Shown one piece after another: positions 55,660 to 64,000 of a stretch of 64,000 nt of DNA. The notes below the pieces were generated by a model. It did no database searches. It had not been told where the DNA came from and saw nothing but the letters and a program-made list of their open reading frames with translations. This DNA comes from Edaphobacter paludis. Lineage in GTDB: Bacteria; Acidobacteriota; Terriglobia; Terriglobales; Acidobacteriaceae. Positions within the stretch are counted from its first letter, which is position 1. Every line of letters begins with the position of its first letter. Where the stretch lies: the NCBI RefSeq assembly GCF_039993895.1, contig NZ_CP121194.1, positions 868,001 through 932,000 on the forward strand, in the 5' to 3' direction. Position numbers and translations under genes: made by a program.

Positions 55660-58386
55660 TTGCGTATTCCCGGATCTACCTATCGTTTGCAGTTGCACCG
55701 CGATTTTACCTTCGACGACGCTGCAAATATAGCGGAGTATCTTCGAGCGCTGGGTGTAACTCATGTGTACTGTTCGCCTTATCTGCAGGCTGCGCCCGGC
55801 AGTATGCACGGGTACGACGTTGTCGATCATCAAAAAGTGAATGAAGAACTCGGCGGAGCTACGGGGCATGCCCGTTTCTGCGCCAAGCTGGGCGAGGTGG
55901 GATTAGGGCAGGTGCTGGACATCGTGCCCAACCACATGGCGCTCGGCAAGGAAAATCGTTACTGGTGGGATGTGCTGGAGAATGGGACGTCAAGCCGGTA
56001 TACGTCGTTCTTCGATATTGATTGGCAACCGCAGGAAGAACGATTGCGGGACAAGGTGCTCGTGCCAGTGCTGGCCGAGCAGTACGGAAGGGTGTTGCAG
56101 GCTGGCGGCATTCAGGTGGTTCGTCGCGAAAACAAGTTTATGGTCGAGTGTGCGGGTCAGACCTTTCCGGTGGCGCCCACTTCGCTGCCGTTGATTCTCA
56201 CACGCGCAGCGGAGTATGCGAAATCTGACACCTTGAGTTTTCTCGCAGCATCGTTTGGCCGCCTGCCCGCGCCTGAATATGTAGATCGAAGGACGACACT
56301 GGCCCGTCATCGCGACAAGATTGTGTTGACCACGTTGCTGGGGCGGTTGTGCGAGGAGGAGCCGGGTGTATGCGGGGCGATCGATCGCTCTCTGGAAGAT
56401 CTGAACGGGAATCTGGATGCGTTGGATGATTTTCTCAACCAGCAGAACTACAGACTCTCGTACTGGAAGACGGCGGACCAGCAGCTGGGGTATCGGCGGT
56501 TCTTCGATGTGAATTCCCTGATTGGCTTGCGCGTGGAGCGCGAGCATGTGTTTGAAGAGACCCACGCACTGATCCTGGATTGGTTAAGGAAAGGCATTCT
56601 GGACGGCGTCAGGGTCGATCACCCGGATGGCCTGCGCGATCCACTGGAGTATTTGCAGCGACTGCGCGAACGCGCTCCTGAAGCGTGGATTGTTGGTGAA
56701 AAAATTCTGGAACACGGAGAATTCCTGCGCGAGAGCTGGCCCATCGAAGGCACTACTGGCTATGACTTTCTGAACACCGCAGCCGGAGTGCTGGTTTCAT
56801 CGCAAGGGATGGATGAGTTAAGCAAGGTGTATGAGGCTTTTCTGGGGCCTGATTTTGAAGGTCAACTAAAGAACTTTCCATTAATTGCGCATGAGAAGAA
56901 GGTCAGCGTTACGCAGGAAGGGCTTGGAAGCGATGTGAATCGCTTGACCAGCATGTTCGTCGAGATATGCGAGTCCAATCGCAATCAGCGAGATTACACG
57001 CGGGCAGAGATACGCCGGGCGATCCGGGAGGTTGCAGCGTGTTTTGCAATCTATCGAACCTATGTGGTGCCCGCACGCGATGAGATCACCGATGAGGACA
57101 GGGCTTATATCGGGCATGCGACAGAATATGCAAAACAGGAGCGGCAGGATATCGATGGTGGGCTTTTTGATTTCCTTCGCGACGTATTGACCATGCGAGT
57201 GACCGGCAAGCAGGAAAGCGAATTCCTCCTGCGGTTTCAGCAGTTCACCGGACCCGTAATGGCGAAAGGGGTTGAGGACACGGCATTTTATTGCTACAAC
57301 CGCCTCTGCGCGCTGAATGAGGTCGGGGGCGACCCGGGAAGCGATGGTGTGAGTGTTGCGGAATTTCACGCATATTGCGAAAAGATGCAGGCGACTCATC
57401 CGCTGACGATGACGACACTTTCCACTCACGATACGAAGCGCAGTGAGGATGTACGCGCGCGAATGGAAGTGTTGGCGGAGATTCCGACGCGGTTCAGCGC
57501 GGCGATTCATCGCTGGACGCGCATGAATAACGCATTCCGCACAGCGAAAGCCGGCTCAACCGGAATGCCTGACCGCAACACGGAATATCTCTACTATCAG
57601 ACTCTGATAGGAGCATGGCCCCTGACCGTCGAGCGTGCACAGGCCTATATGCTGAAGGCCTCGCGAGAAGCGAAGCAGCAGACGAGCTGGACGGCCAACA
57701 ATAAAGAATTCGAAGATGCACTGAATAAGTTCATCGCGGGGACGTTGCGGCATCCACCATTTTTGCGAGAGCTGGATCAGTTTGTCGACAGCCTGAAAGA
57801 TGCGGGCCGTGTGAATTCACTGGCGCAGACGCTGCTGAAATATACAGCGCCGGGAGTGCCCGACATGTATCAAGGAACTGAAATATGGGATTTGAGCCTT
57901 GTCGATCCTGACAATCGCAGGCCAGTGGACTATAAGCTACGTGCCCAGTTACTGCAGGACCTGAAGAATCTGCATGGGGACGACGTTGCTGCTCAGGTGA
58001 TGGCTCGTGCCGACGAAGGCCTGCCCAAGATGTGGTTGATTTATCACGCCCTCCAGTTACGACGCGAGAAACCGGAGTGGTTTGGGGCTCAGGCTGCGTA
58101 TACCCCTTTGTCCGTGGAGGGATCGAAGAGTGAACATGCCATCGCGTATTTGCGAGGCCATTCGCTCGCCGTTGTGGTGCCGAGGCTGACGGTGAAGCTG
58201 GGCGGGGCGTGGAGAGAGACAAGCGTAATACTGCCGAAGGGCACATGGGTGAATCGTTTGACTAAGTCGGAGATAGAAGGTGGAAGAGTTACAGCCAGAA
58301 GTTTGCTGAGCAGCTTTCCGGTTGCTCTGCTTGTGCGAAAGGATGACAGCGGAAGCATTCGCAGTGAGGAGCAAAATCATGCATAA
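55660..58386 (+). CDS. treY: Maltooligosyltrehalose synthase TreY
   Basis: 908 residues from TTG 55660 with GAGG eight bases upstream. N-terminal signature IPGSTYRLQLHRDFTFDDAA and EYLRALGVTHVYCSPYLQA; then MHGYDVVDHQKVNEELGG and VLDIVPNHMA. The nucleophile Asp is in GVRVDHPDGLRDPLEYLQRL and the acid Glu in AWIVGEKILEHGEFLR. The C-terminus has YTAPGVPDMYQGTEIWDLS. It converts the reducing end of maltodextrin into a trehalose unit. The stop overlaps the treZ start by eight bases. Confidence 0.95.
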   Translation: MRIPGSTYRLQLHRDFTFDDAANIAEYLRALGVTHVYCSPYLQAAPGSMHGYDVVDHQKVNEELGGATGHARFCAKLGEVGLGQVLDIVPNHMALGKENRYWWDVLENGTSSRYTSFFDIDWQPQEERLRDKVLVPVLAEQYGRVLQAGGIQVVRRENKFMVECAGQTFPVAPTSLPLILTRAAEYAKSDTLSFLAASFGRLPAPEYVDRRTTLARHRDKIVLTTLLGRLCEEEPGVCGAIDRSLEDLNGNLDALDDFLNQQNYRLSYWKTADQQLGYRRFFDVNSLIGLRVEREHVFEETHALILDWLRKGILDGVRVDHPDGLRDPLEYLQRLRERAPEAWIVGEKILEHGEFLRESWPIEGTTGYDFLNTAAGVLVSSQGMDELSKVYEAFLGPDFEGQLKNFPLIAHEKKVSVTQEGLGSDVNRLTSMFVEICESNRNQRDYTRAEIRRAIREVAACFAIYRTYVVPARDEITDEDRAYIGHATEYAKQERQDIDGGLFDFLRDVLTMRVTGKQESEFLLRFQQFTGPVMAKGVEDTAFYCYNRLCALNEVGGDPGSDGVSVAEFHAYCEKMQATHPLTMTTLSTHDTKRSEDVRARMEVLAEIPTRFSAAIHRWTRMNNAFRTAKAGSTGMPDRNTEYLYYQTLIGAWPLTVERAQAYMLKASREAKQQTSWTANNKEFEDALNKFIAGTLRHPPFLRELDQFVDSLKDAGRVNSLAQTLLKYTAPGVPDMYQGTEIWDLSLVDPDNRRPVDYKLRAQLLQDLKNLHGDDVAAQVMARADEGLPKMWLIYHALQLRREKPEWFGAQAAYTPLSVEGSKSEHAIAYLRGHSLAVVVPRLTVKLGGAWRETSVILPKGTWVNRLTKSEIEGGRVTARSLLSSFPVALLVRKDDSGSIRSEEQNHA

Positions 58387-60127
58387 GTTCACCGCATGGG
58401 CTCCCTACGCGAAGAACATGGCCGTAAAGATCGGCGACGCTCTCTATCCTATGACCGGGCCGGACGAGAGAGGATGGTGGAACGCATCGGTCGAAGTGGC
58501 GGTCCACGGCACGGACTATGCATTCGTGCTGAATGACGATGCGACGCCTTACCCTGACCCGCGTGGATTGTGGCAGGCGCACGGAGTTCATGGGCCGTCG
58601 CGGGTCTATGATCATGCAGCTTTTGTCTGGAACGATAGCCGCTGGCAAGGTCCCCCGCTATCCGGCTCCGTAATTTACGAGATGCATGTCGGAACGTTCA
58701 CCCCTGCTGGAACATTCGACGCTGCCATCGAACGGCTTCCTTATCTTTTTGAATTGGGCATAACACATATCGAGTTGATGCCGGTAGCGGAGTTTTCTGG
58801 CAAGTTTGGCTGGGGCTACGATGGCGTCGGCCTTTTTGCAGTAAAAGAACTTTACGGTGGCCCGGATGGGTTGAAGAGATTTGTGGACGCGTGCCACTCC
58901 CGCAGGCTCGCGGTTTTGATGGACGTGGTTTACAACCACTTTGGGCCGGTAGGGAACTATGCGACGAAGTTTGGACCCTATTTCACGCACAGGCACAACA
59001 CGCCATGGGGCGACGCGGTCAACTTCGAAGAGGCTGGCTCTGATGAGGTACGGCGGTTCTTCTGCGATAACGCACTGATGTGGATGCGAGACTACCACGT
59101 GGATGGTCTGCGGCTGGATGCGGTGCATGAGTTTATGGACCGGTCGGCGATCCATTTTATGGAGCAGTTATCGGCTGAGGTCGAGATACTGTCCACAACA
59201 CTCGAACGCGAACTCGTGTTGATTGCCGAGAGTGATCTTAATGACCCCAAGGTCGTGAGGCCGCGCGAAGCAGGCGGCTACGGTATGGATGCGCAATGGA
59301 GCGATGATTTTCATCATGCCCTGTTCACGATCCTCAATGTTGAGGTAGAAGGCAAGGCCTATTACGCCGATTTTGGATCATTTGAGAAGCTGGCAAAGGC
59401 TCTGACCAACGTGTTTGTCTACGACGGTGTGTACTCGCGTTACCGGCGCCATACGCACGGACGTCCGGTATATGGGCTATCGGCGCATCACTTTATCGGC
59501 TTTATTCAGAATCATGACCAGGTTGGGAACCGGGCGAAGGGTGACCGCCTGGAGCATGTCGTCGGGATCGACCGAGCAAAGATCGCAGCCGGGATTGTTC
59601 TGATGTCACCATTTATTCCTCTGATATTTCAGGGAGAAGAGTTTGCGTCCTCTTCGCCGTTTCAATACTTCGCCGATCAAGATGATCCCGAAATGGCCAC
59701 GGCTGTACGGGAAGGAAGAAAGCGGGAGTTTGCCGCATTTGGGTGGGACCCGGATGAGATTCCAGGTCCGGATGAGGCCGCGACTTTTGAGCGTTCAAAG
59801 CTCAAGTGGGATGAGGTTCATGAGGGATCGCATGGAGAGATGCTGGAGTGGTTTCGTCAACTCATCCATCTGCGGCGTCATTCTCCTTCTCTGAATGATG
59901 GAGATCTGAGCCACCTCAAGGTCAAGTTTGACGAAGAGAAGCAGTGGCTGACGATAGCTCGCGGCCAGGTATTAGTGTTATGCAATCTTGGAGCCGAGGC
60001 TGTGACGCTTGAAAATCCGGAAAACTTTCCCTTGGCCTTGGCCTCTCGTGGCGACGTTGAGGTCACTGGCGACAAGGTCCTGTTGCCGTCCAACAGCATC
60101 GCCATTCTCTCTGTGGAAAAACCGTAA
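58379..60127 (+). CDS. treZ: Maltooligosyltrehalose trehalohydrolase TreZ
   Basis: ATG 58379 is chosen over earlier codons in the frame because GAGGAG lies eight bases upstream and MHKFTAWAPYAKNMAV is the usual N-terminus; 582 residues. The N-terminal beta domain is followed by GH13 motifs: VIYEMHVGTFTPAGTFDAAI, LMDVVYNHFGPVGNY, nucleophile Asp in VDGLRLDAVHEF, Glu in LVLIAESDLNDPKVV, and FIQNHDQVGNRAKGDR. It releases trehalose from the product of TreY. It overlaps treY, so the two are coupled. The treYZ pair is the alpha-glucan-to-trehalose route. Confidence 0.95.
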   Translation: MHKFTAWAPYAKNMAVKIGDALYPMTGPDERGWWNASVEVAVHGTDYAFVLNDDATPYPDPRGLWQAHGVHGPSRVYDHAAFVWNDSRWQGPPLSGSVIYEMHVGTFTPAGTFDAAIERLPYLFELGITHIELMPVAEFSGKFGWGYDGVGLFAVKELYGGPDGLKRFVDACHSRRLAVLMDVVYNHFGPVGNYATKFGPYFTHRHNTPWGDAVNFEEAGSDEVRRFFCDNALMWMRDYHVDGLRLDAVHEFMDRSAIHFMEQLSAEVEILSTTLERELVLIAESDLNDPKVVRPREAGGYGMDAQWSDDFHHALFTILNVEVEGKAYYADFGSFEKLAKALTNVFVYDGVYSRYRRHTHGRPVYGLSAHHFIGFIQNHDQVGNRAKGDRLEHVVGIDRAKIAAGIVLMSPFIPLIFQGEEFASSSPFQYFADQDDPEMATAVREGRKREFAAFGWDPDEIPGPDEAATFERSKLKWDEVHEGSHGEMLEWFRQLIHLRRHSPSLNDGDLSHLKVKFDEEKQWLTIARGQVLVLCNLGAEAVTLENPENFPLALASRGDVEVTGDKVLLPSNSIAILSVEKP

Positions 60128-60358
60128 AGAGCCTGCATTAGCAAATATTGCGTTCATACACCCTGCGCAATTAAGCTCAGCTTAAGCCTTGTCCTGCTAT
60201 CGTCGCCTTACCTTTGATTGTTCCCGGCACGAATTACCTCCAAATAGGAAACTTTTAAGGTCTTGGTTCGTCTCCCTTTAGAGACAACAACTTCCCCCCG
60301 GGATGGCCCAGCCTACCCGTATGTTTTGCAATAGCAAGAGATATAAAGGATGACCACA

Positions 60359-61546
60359 ATGGTTACCAGGCTTGGAATCTTCCGGGCATCGATACTGGGC
60401 GTAAGCCTTCTGCTCCCCGTTGCCGGGTTGAGCCCCTATGACGCGGCTGCTCAAGCGCCGGCTACAGCCGCTGCTGGACCAAAGATTGGCACGGTGACAA
60501 CCATCTCCGGCTCCGCGATCACTCTGACAACCGACGCCAAGCAGCAGGTCTCGATCACCGTTGCGGACGGCGCGCGCATCCTTCAACTCTCGCCAGGCAG
60601 CAAGGACTTAAAGTCGGCGCAGACGATTACGCTGGGCGATATTGCGACAGGAGACCGCATCCTGGTCTCGGGCCAGCCCGGCAGCGATGCCAATTCGTTT
60701 ACGGCCACGCGTGTCATTTTGATGAAGGCGCAGGACATTGCGCAGCAGCACGCGAAGGAACAAACCGACTGGCAAACCCGTGGAACGGGCGGATTGGTAA
60801 GCGCCGTCGATGAAGAGACGGGAACAATCACCGTATCCATCGGCGCAAAAAAGGTTGCCATTCACACGTCGAGCGATACAAAATTCCGTCGCTATGCTGG
60901 CGTCTCGGTCAAGTTTGAAGATGCGCAGCCCGGCACCCTCTCGCAGATTCGCCCCGGCGATCAGTTGCGCGTACTCGGCACGAAATCCGACGACGGACTG
61001 TCGATCCAGGCGGAGATCGTTGTCAGTGGCTCCTTCCTGCATCTGGCTGGAACCATCGCAACCATCGACGCAGCCAATGGGACGTTTACGCTGAAAGACC
61101 TTGCGACCAAGAGGATGATGACTGTGAAGGTCACGTCGGACTCGGATGTGCGCAAGCTGCCGCCCGAGGCAGCGGCGAGATTTGCTGCACGCGCCAAGGG
61201 TGATGCTGCCGCTGGTCACGCAGGGGCAGGCAGCGCGCGGCCAGCGTCTCAAACAAGTGCTTCCGCGCCGCAGAATGGTGGGGAGCAGCGGCGGTCCGCA
61301 GGGATGGATCTGTCGCAGATGTTGAGCAAGCTGCCCACGCAGACCCTGTCCGATCTGAAGGTGGGCGATGCTGTGATGGTTGTGGCGTCGCAGCAGGAGC
61401 CTGGCAGTCCCAATGTATCGGCGGTGACGCTATTGTCCGGCGTCGAACCGATCTTGTCTGCATCACCCAACGGTGGGGGGATGAATCTGTCTCCATGGAA
61501 CGTTGGTGGCGGCGAGGGTGATGCCGGTGGGGGCTCACCGCAGTAA
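60359..61546 (+). CDS. Second exported DUF5666-type protein
   Basis: ATG 60359 has AAAGGA eight bases upstream (ATG 60350 is another option); 395 residues. The signal peptide runs through FRASILGVSLLLPVAGLSPY to AAAQ. The mature part is a chain of OB-like repeats: IGTVTTISGSAITLTTDAKQ, GGLVSAVDEETGTITVSIGA and LAGTIATIDAANGTFTLKDL. A low-complexity linker (about 280-325) and a Gly-rich tail follow. It is followed 44 bases later by a TonB-receptor gene on the same strand, as with the DUF5666 gene at 8.4 kb. Longer than that copy (395 versus 255 residues). Confidence 0.78.
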   Translation: MVTRLGIFRASILGVSLLLPVAGLSPYDAAAQAPATAAAGPKIGTVTTISGSAITLTTDAKQQVSITVADGARILQLSPGSKDLKSAQTITLGDIATGDRILVSGQPGSDANSFTATRVILMKAQDIAQQHAKEQTDWQTRGTGGLVSAVDEETGTITVSIGAKKVAIHTSSDTKFRRYAGVSVKFEDAQPGTLSQIRPGDQLRVLGTKSDDGLSIQAEIVVSGSFLHLAGTIATIDAANGTFTLKDLATKRMMTVKVTSDSDVRKLPPEAAARFAARAKGDAAAGHAGAGSARPASQTSASAPQNGGEQRRSAGMDLSQMLSKLPTQTLSDLKVGDAVMVVASQQEPGSPNVSAVTLLSGVEPILSASPNGGGMNLSPWNVGGGEGDAGGGSPQ

Positions 61547-61590
61547 CTTTGCATGAACGGGAACAACGTATTTTTCTTCGAGGAGTAGTA

Positions 61591-64000
61591 ATGTCATTTC
61601 GTTCGATTTTGAGGTTTGTTGTACTTTTTTCATTCGCTTTTGTGCCGATGGTTGCAAGTGCCCAGCAGAAGGGTGCTACGGTCCAGGGAACGGTCGCCGA
61701 TCCAGATGAGGCAGTCATTCCTGGTGCGACGGTTACGCTGACCCCGGCCTCCGGGAAGCCGCTGGTCACGCAGTCGCAGAGCGATGGAACCTACGTCTTT
61801 CATAATGTGCCTGCCGGTTCCTATTCAGAGACGGTGACGATGCAAGGTTTCGCCTCGTTCGTAAAACTAGGGGTGAAGATCAACCCCAGTCAGTCGCTCA
61901 CGCTTGACGCAAAGATGGACATCCAGGCGCAGCAGCAGGAGGTACAGGTCACAGCGCAGACGGCGCAGGTCAGCGTCGATGCCGACAGCAATGCCAGTTC
62001 CACCGTCATCAAGGGAAAGGATCTCGATGCGTTGTCGGACGATCCGGATGAGCTTTCGTCGGAGTTGACCGCTCTCGCAGGTCCTTCGGCTGGCCCCAAT
62101 GGCGGCCAGATCTACGTAGACGGATTTACCGGCGGACAGTTGCCGCCAAAGTCTTCCATCCGTGAGATCCGCATCAACCAGAACCCGTTCTCGGCAGAGT
62201 ATGACCGGCTGGGCTATGGCCGTGTTCAGATCTTCACCAAGCCAGGCACGGATAAGCTTCATGGATTCTTTCAGATGTCCGGAAATAATTCGTCATTCAA
62301 TACCGGCAATCCGCTCCTGAACGCGAATCTGAGCCCCGGCCAGAGTGCCATCACCCAGCCGCCGTATCACACGATATTTATGTTTGGCGATGTCAGCGGA
62401 CCTCTCTCCTCGAACTCCTCCTTCACATTGGATGGATCGCACCGGTCGATTCAGGACAACTCCATCGTGAACGCGACGGTGCTGGAGGATGCGCAGCATC
62501 TGTGCACCGCGGGGCAAACCTTCTGCTCCTATCAATTTGCCAACCCGACTCCCAATGTGAGGACCGACATCAGTCCCCGTGTTGACCTTCAGCTCGGAGA
62601 GAAGAACACGCTCACGACGCGATTCCGGTATGAGCAAAGCGATATGTCGAATCAGGGCATCGGCAATCTCAGCCTGCCGTCCACTGGATATAACTCGAGC
62701 AGCTCCGAGGCCACACTACAGATGACGGACACGCAGGTCGTCAACTCGCGCGTGATCAACGAGACCCGGTTCGAGTATGAGCGCGATCACAGTTCACAGA
62801 CACCGCTTAGCACAGCCCCCACGATTACGGTGCAGGGTAACTTTGTGGGTGGCGGTTCCAACTCTGGCAGCAACTCCGATAACCAGACCCACTTCGAGCT
62901 GCACAACTATACGTCGATCCAGTTGAAGAAGAACTTCATCCGCATGGGCGGACGTTTGCGGTCAACCCGCGACTCGCAGACTTCAAGTGCCGGCAGCAAC
63001 GGCAGCTTCATTTATAACTGCCTGCTGACAACGAACTGCCCGGTCGGAGGCTCGTCTTATGACAGCGGGCAGGCCAGCCAGTTCAAAATCACGAAGATCA
63101 TCCACCCGTCAGTGAATGCGACGATGGTTGACCTCGGCGTCTATGCCGAAGACGACTGGAAGCCGATCCAAAACCTCACCTTGAGCTATGGTATTCGGTA
63201 CGAAACTCAGAGTGATATCGGCGACCATCACGACATTGCACCTCGCCTGTCGTTCGCCTATGGACTGGGAAGCGGCAAGAATGCGGCGAAGACGGTGCTG
63301 CGCGGAGGCTTCGGACTCTTCTATGACCGCTTTCAGTTGGACAATATTTTGACGACGGTTCAGTTGAACGGGACAAATCAGATACAGACTACTCTGGCCC
63401 ATCCGGATTCCGCGACATGTTCGCCAAACAATCTGAGCGGCTGTACTGCGGGAACGCCCGGCGGCTCCACGACCGTGGCAGCGGCACCGAATCTTCGTAC
63501 CCCATACTCGATGGAGTTCGCCATCGGAGCCGACCAGCAACTCTTTCGCAACGCGACGATGTCGGTGAATTACCTCAATACGCGAGGCGTGCATCAGTTT
63601 CTGAGCCAGAATGTAAATTCGCCCACTGGTGTCGATGCCAACGGCAATTTCATCTATCCAATAGAACCGGCGGCGGGTGAAGCCCCAGTAATCCGGCAGC
63701 AGTATCAGTCCGAGGGCGTGTATCGGCAGAATGAGCTAATCGCAAACCTCAACATCCGCGAGAGGGCGTTTTCTCTCTTTGGATACTATGTCTTGAACTT
63801 TGCGAAATCGGATACCGGCGGCATCACTTCCTTTCCGTCTCAGCCCTATAACATCGGCGCGGACTACGGTCGTGCAGTATTCGACCGGCGGAACCGTCTC
63901 TTCCTCGGCGGCAATTTTTCGCTGCCCTATCACATCTCGCTCAGCCCTTTCATCGTGGCTTCTTCCGGAACGCCTTATAACGTAACGCTCGGACGCGACC
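61591..64000 (+). CDS. TonB-dependent receptor with carboxypeptidase-like domain (3' end outside window)
   Basis: ATG 61591 has AGGAG six bases upstream; 803 codons are present before the window ends. Signal peptide ends VASAQQ. Residues about 30-115 form a carboxypeptidase-regulatory-like domain (GATVQGTVADPDEAVIPGAT). Unlike the barrel at 4.9 kb, a plug is visible: STVIKGKDLDALSDDPDELS, then GGQIYVDGFTGGQLPPKSSI and FSAEYDRLGYGRVQIFTKPG. Barrel strands follow (GVYAEDDWKPIQNLTLSYGI). It should import a siderophore, glycan or peptide-type ligand; the specificity is unknown. Confidence 0.88.
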   Translation, partial: MSFRSILRFVVLFSFAFVPMVASAQQKGATVQGTVADPDEAVIPGATVTLTPASGKPLVTQSQSDGTYVFHNVPAGSYSETVTMQGFASFVKLGVKINPSQSLTLDAKMDIQAQQQEVQVTAQTAQVSVDADSNASSTVIKGKDLDALSDDPDELSSELTALAGPSAGPNGGQIYVDGFTGGQLPPKSSIREIRINQNPFSAEYDRLGYGRVQIFTKPGTDKLHGFFQMSGNNSSFNTGNPLLNANLSPGQSAITQPPYHTIFMFGDVSGPLSSNSSFTLDGSHRSIQDNSIVNATVLEDAQHLCTAGQTFCSYQFANPTPNVRTDISPRVDLQLGEKNTLTTRFRYEQSDMSNQGIGNLSLPSTGYNSSSSEATLQMTDTQVVNSRVINETRFEYERDHSSQTPLSTAPTITVQGNFVGGGSNSGSNSDNQTHFELHNYTSIQLKKNFIRMGGRLRSTRDSQTSSAGSNGSFIYNCLLTTNCPVGGSSYDSGQASQFKITKIIHPSVNATMVDLGVYAEDDWKPIQNLTLSYGIRYETQSDIGDHHDIAPRLSFAYGLGSGKNAAKTVLRGGFGLFYDRFQLDNILTTVQLNGTNQIQTTLAHPDSATCSPNNLSGCTAGTPGGSTTVAAAPNLRTPYSMEFAIGADQQLFRNATMSVNYLNTRGVHQFLSQNVNSPTGVDANGNFIYPIEPAAGEAPVIRQQYQSEGVYRQNELIANLNIRERAFSLFGYYVLNFAKSDTGGITSFPSQPYNIGADYGRAVFDRRNRLFLGGNFSLPYHISLSPFIVASSGTPYNVTLGRD

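Overview
The window looks like a chromosomal segment of an acidobacterium of class Terriglobia (Edaphobacter/Granulicella/Terriglobus-like). The pointers are an acidobacterial VWFA-type exported protein, Oar-like TonB-dependent receptors paired with DUF5666 proteins, PEP-CTERM proteins, a DUF5522 mini-protein, a pro-kumamolisin protease, high GC and frequent GTG/TTG starts. I see no rRNA, tRNA, CRISPR array, transposase or prophage. The window opens inside an lhr-like helicase gene and ends inside a TonB-receptor gene.

Layout. 1-9.2 kb: end of an Lhr-type helicase and a DUF5522 mini-protein, then a minus-strand set of four exported or outer-membrane proteins (DUF5666, plug-poor Oar-like barrel, VWFA, TPR). 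9.3-13.4 kb: a VIT1-type metal transporter and a two-gene ergothioneine set (EgtB, EgtD) with a thioredoxin-fold gene between them on the other strand. 13.4-16.4 kb: molybdenum cofactor genes moaC and moeA and a TPR protein. 16.5-22.5 kb: a long minus-strand run from Kdo transferase, LpxK and a GT9 glycosyltransferase through a methyltransferase-like protein, DUF3108 and DUF2007 to QueC. 22.5-34.5 kb: an exported protein of unknown function, a GNAT enzyme, two PEP-CTERM proteins, a double-PAS histidine kinase, TrmFO, Der, a DinG-type helicase, and QueD and QueE. 34.5-41.1 kb: DUF1440, a sodium:solute symporter, a lipoprotein, a crotonase, a RibH with an extra N-terminal domain, NusB and a sedolisin. 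41.4-45.8 kb: a beta-propeller protein and a likely L-fucose-type sugar cluster (lactonase, Zn-dehydrogenase, FucP-like permease). 45.9-60.1 kb: a trehalose/alpha-glucan block, with GlgE and TreS-maltokinase plus a degenerate glycosyltransferase and a channel-like membrane protein on one strand, and GH15, TreY and TreZ on the other. 60.3-64 kb: a second DUF5666/TonB-receptor pair.

How the genes fit together. The 46-60 kb block joins the GlgE route (trehalose to maltose, maltose-1-phosphate, then alpha-glucan) with the TreYZ route (alpha-glucan back to trehalose). Together with the channel-like protein this suggests osmotic or carbon-storage control. QueC, QueD and QueE provide three preQ0 steps from two separate loci. 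WaaA, LpxK and GT9 belong to lipopolysaccharide synthesis. EgtB and EgtD alone can in principle make the ergothioneine precursor directly from cysteine.

Most notable: a palindromic element lying in frame inside trmFO; a VOC-like domain fused to RibH; a glycosyltransferase-family protein that has lost its DXD motif in the trehalose block; a four-gene envelope operon with a barrel lacking a recognisable plug; and a switch of plus-strand composition from C-rich to G-rich near 37-39 kb that ignores gene orientation. All family calls come from reading motifs by eye; no database search was run.
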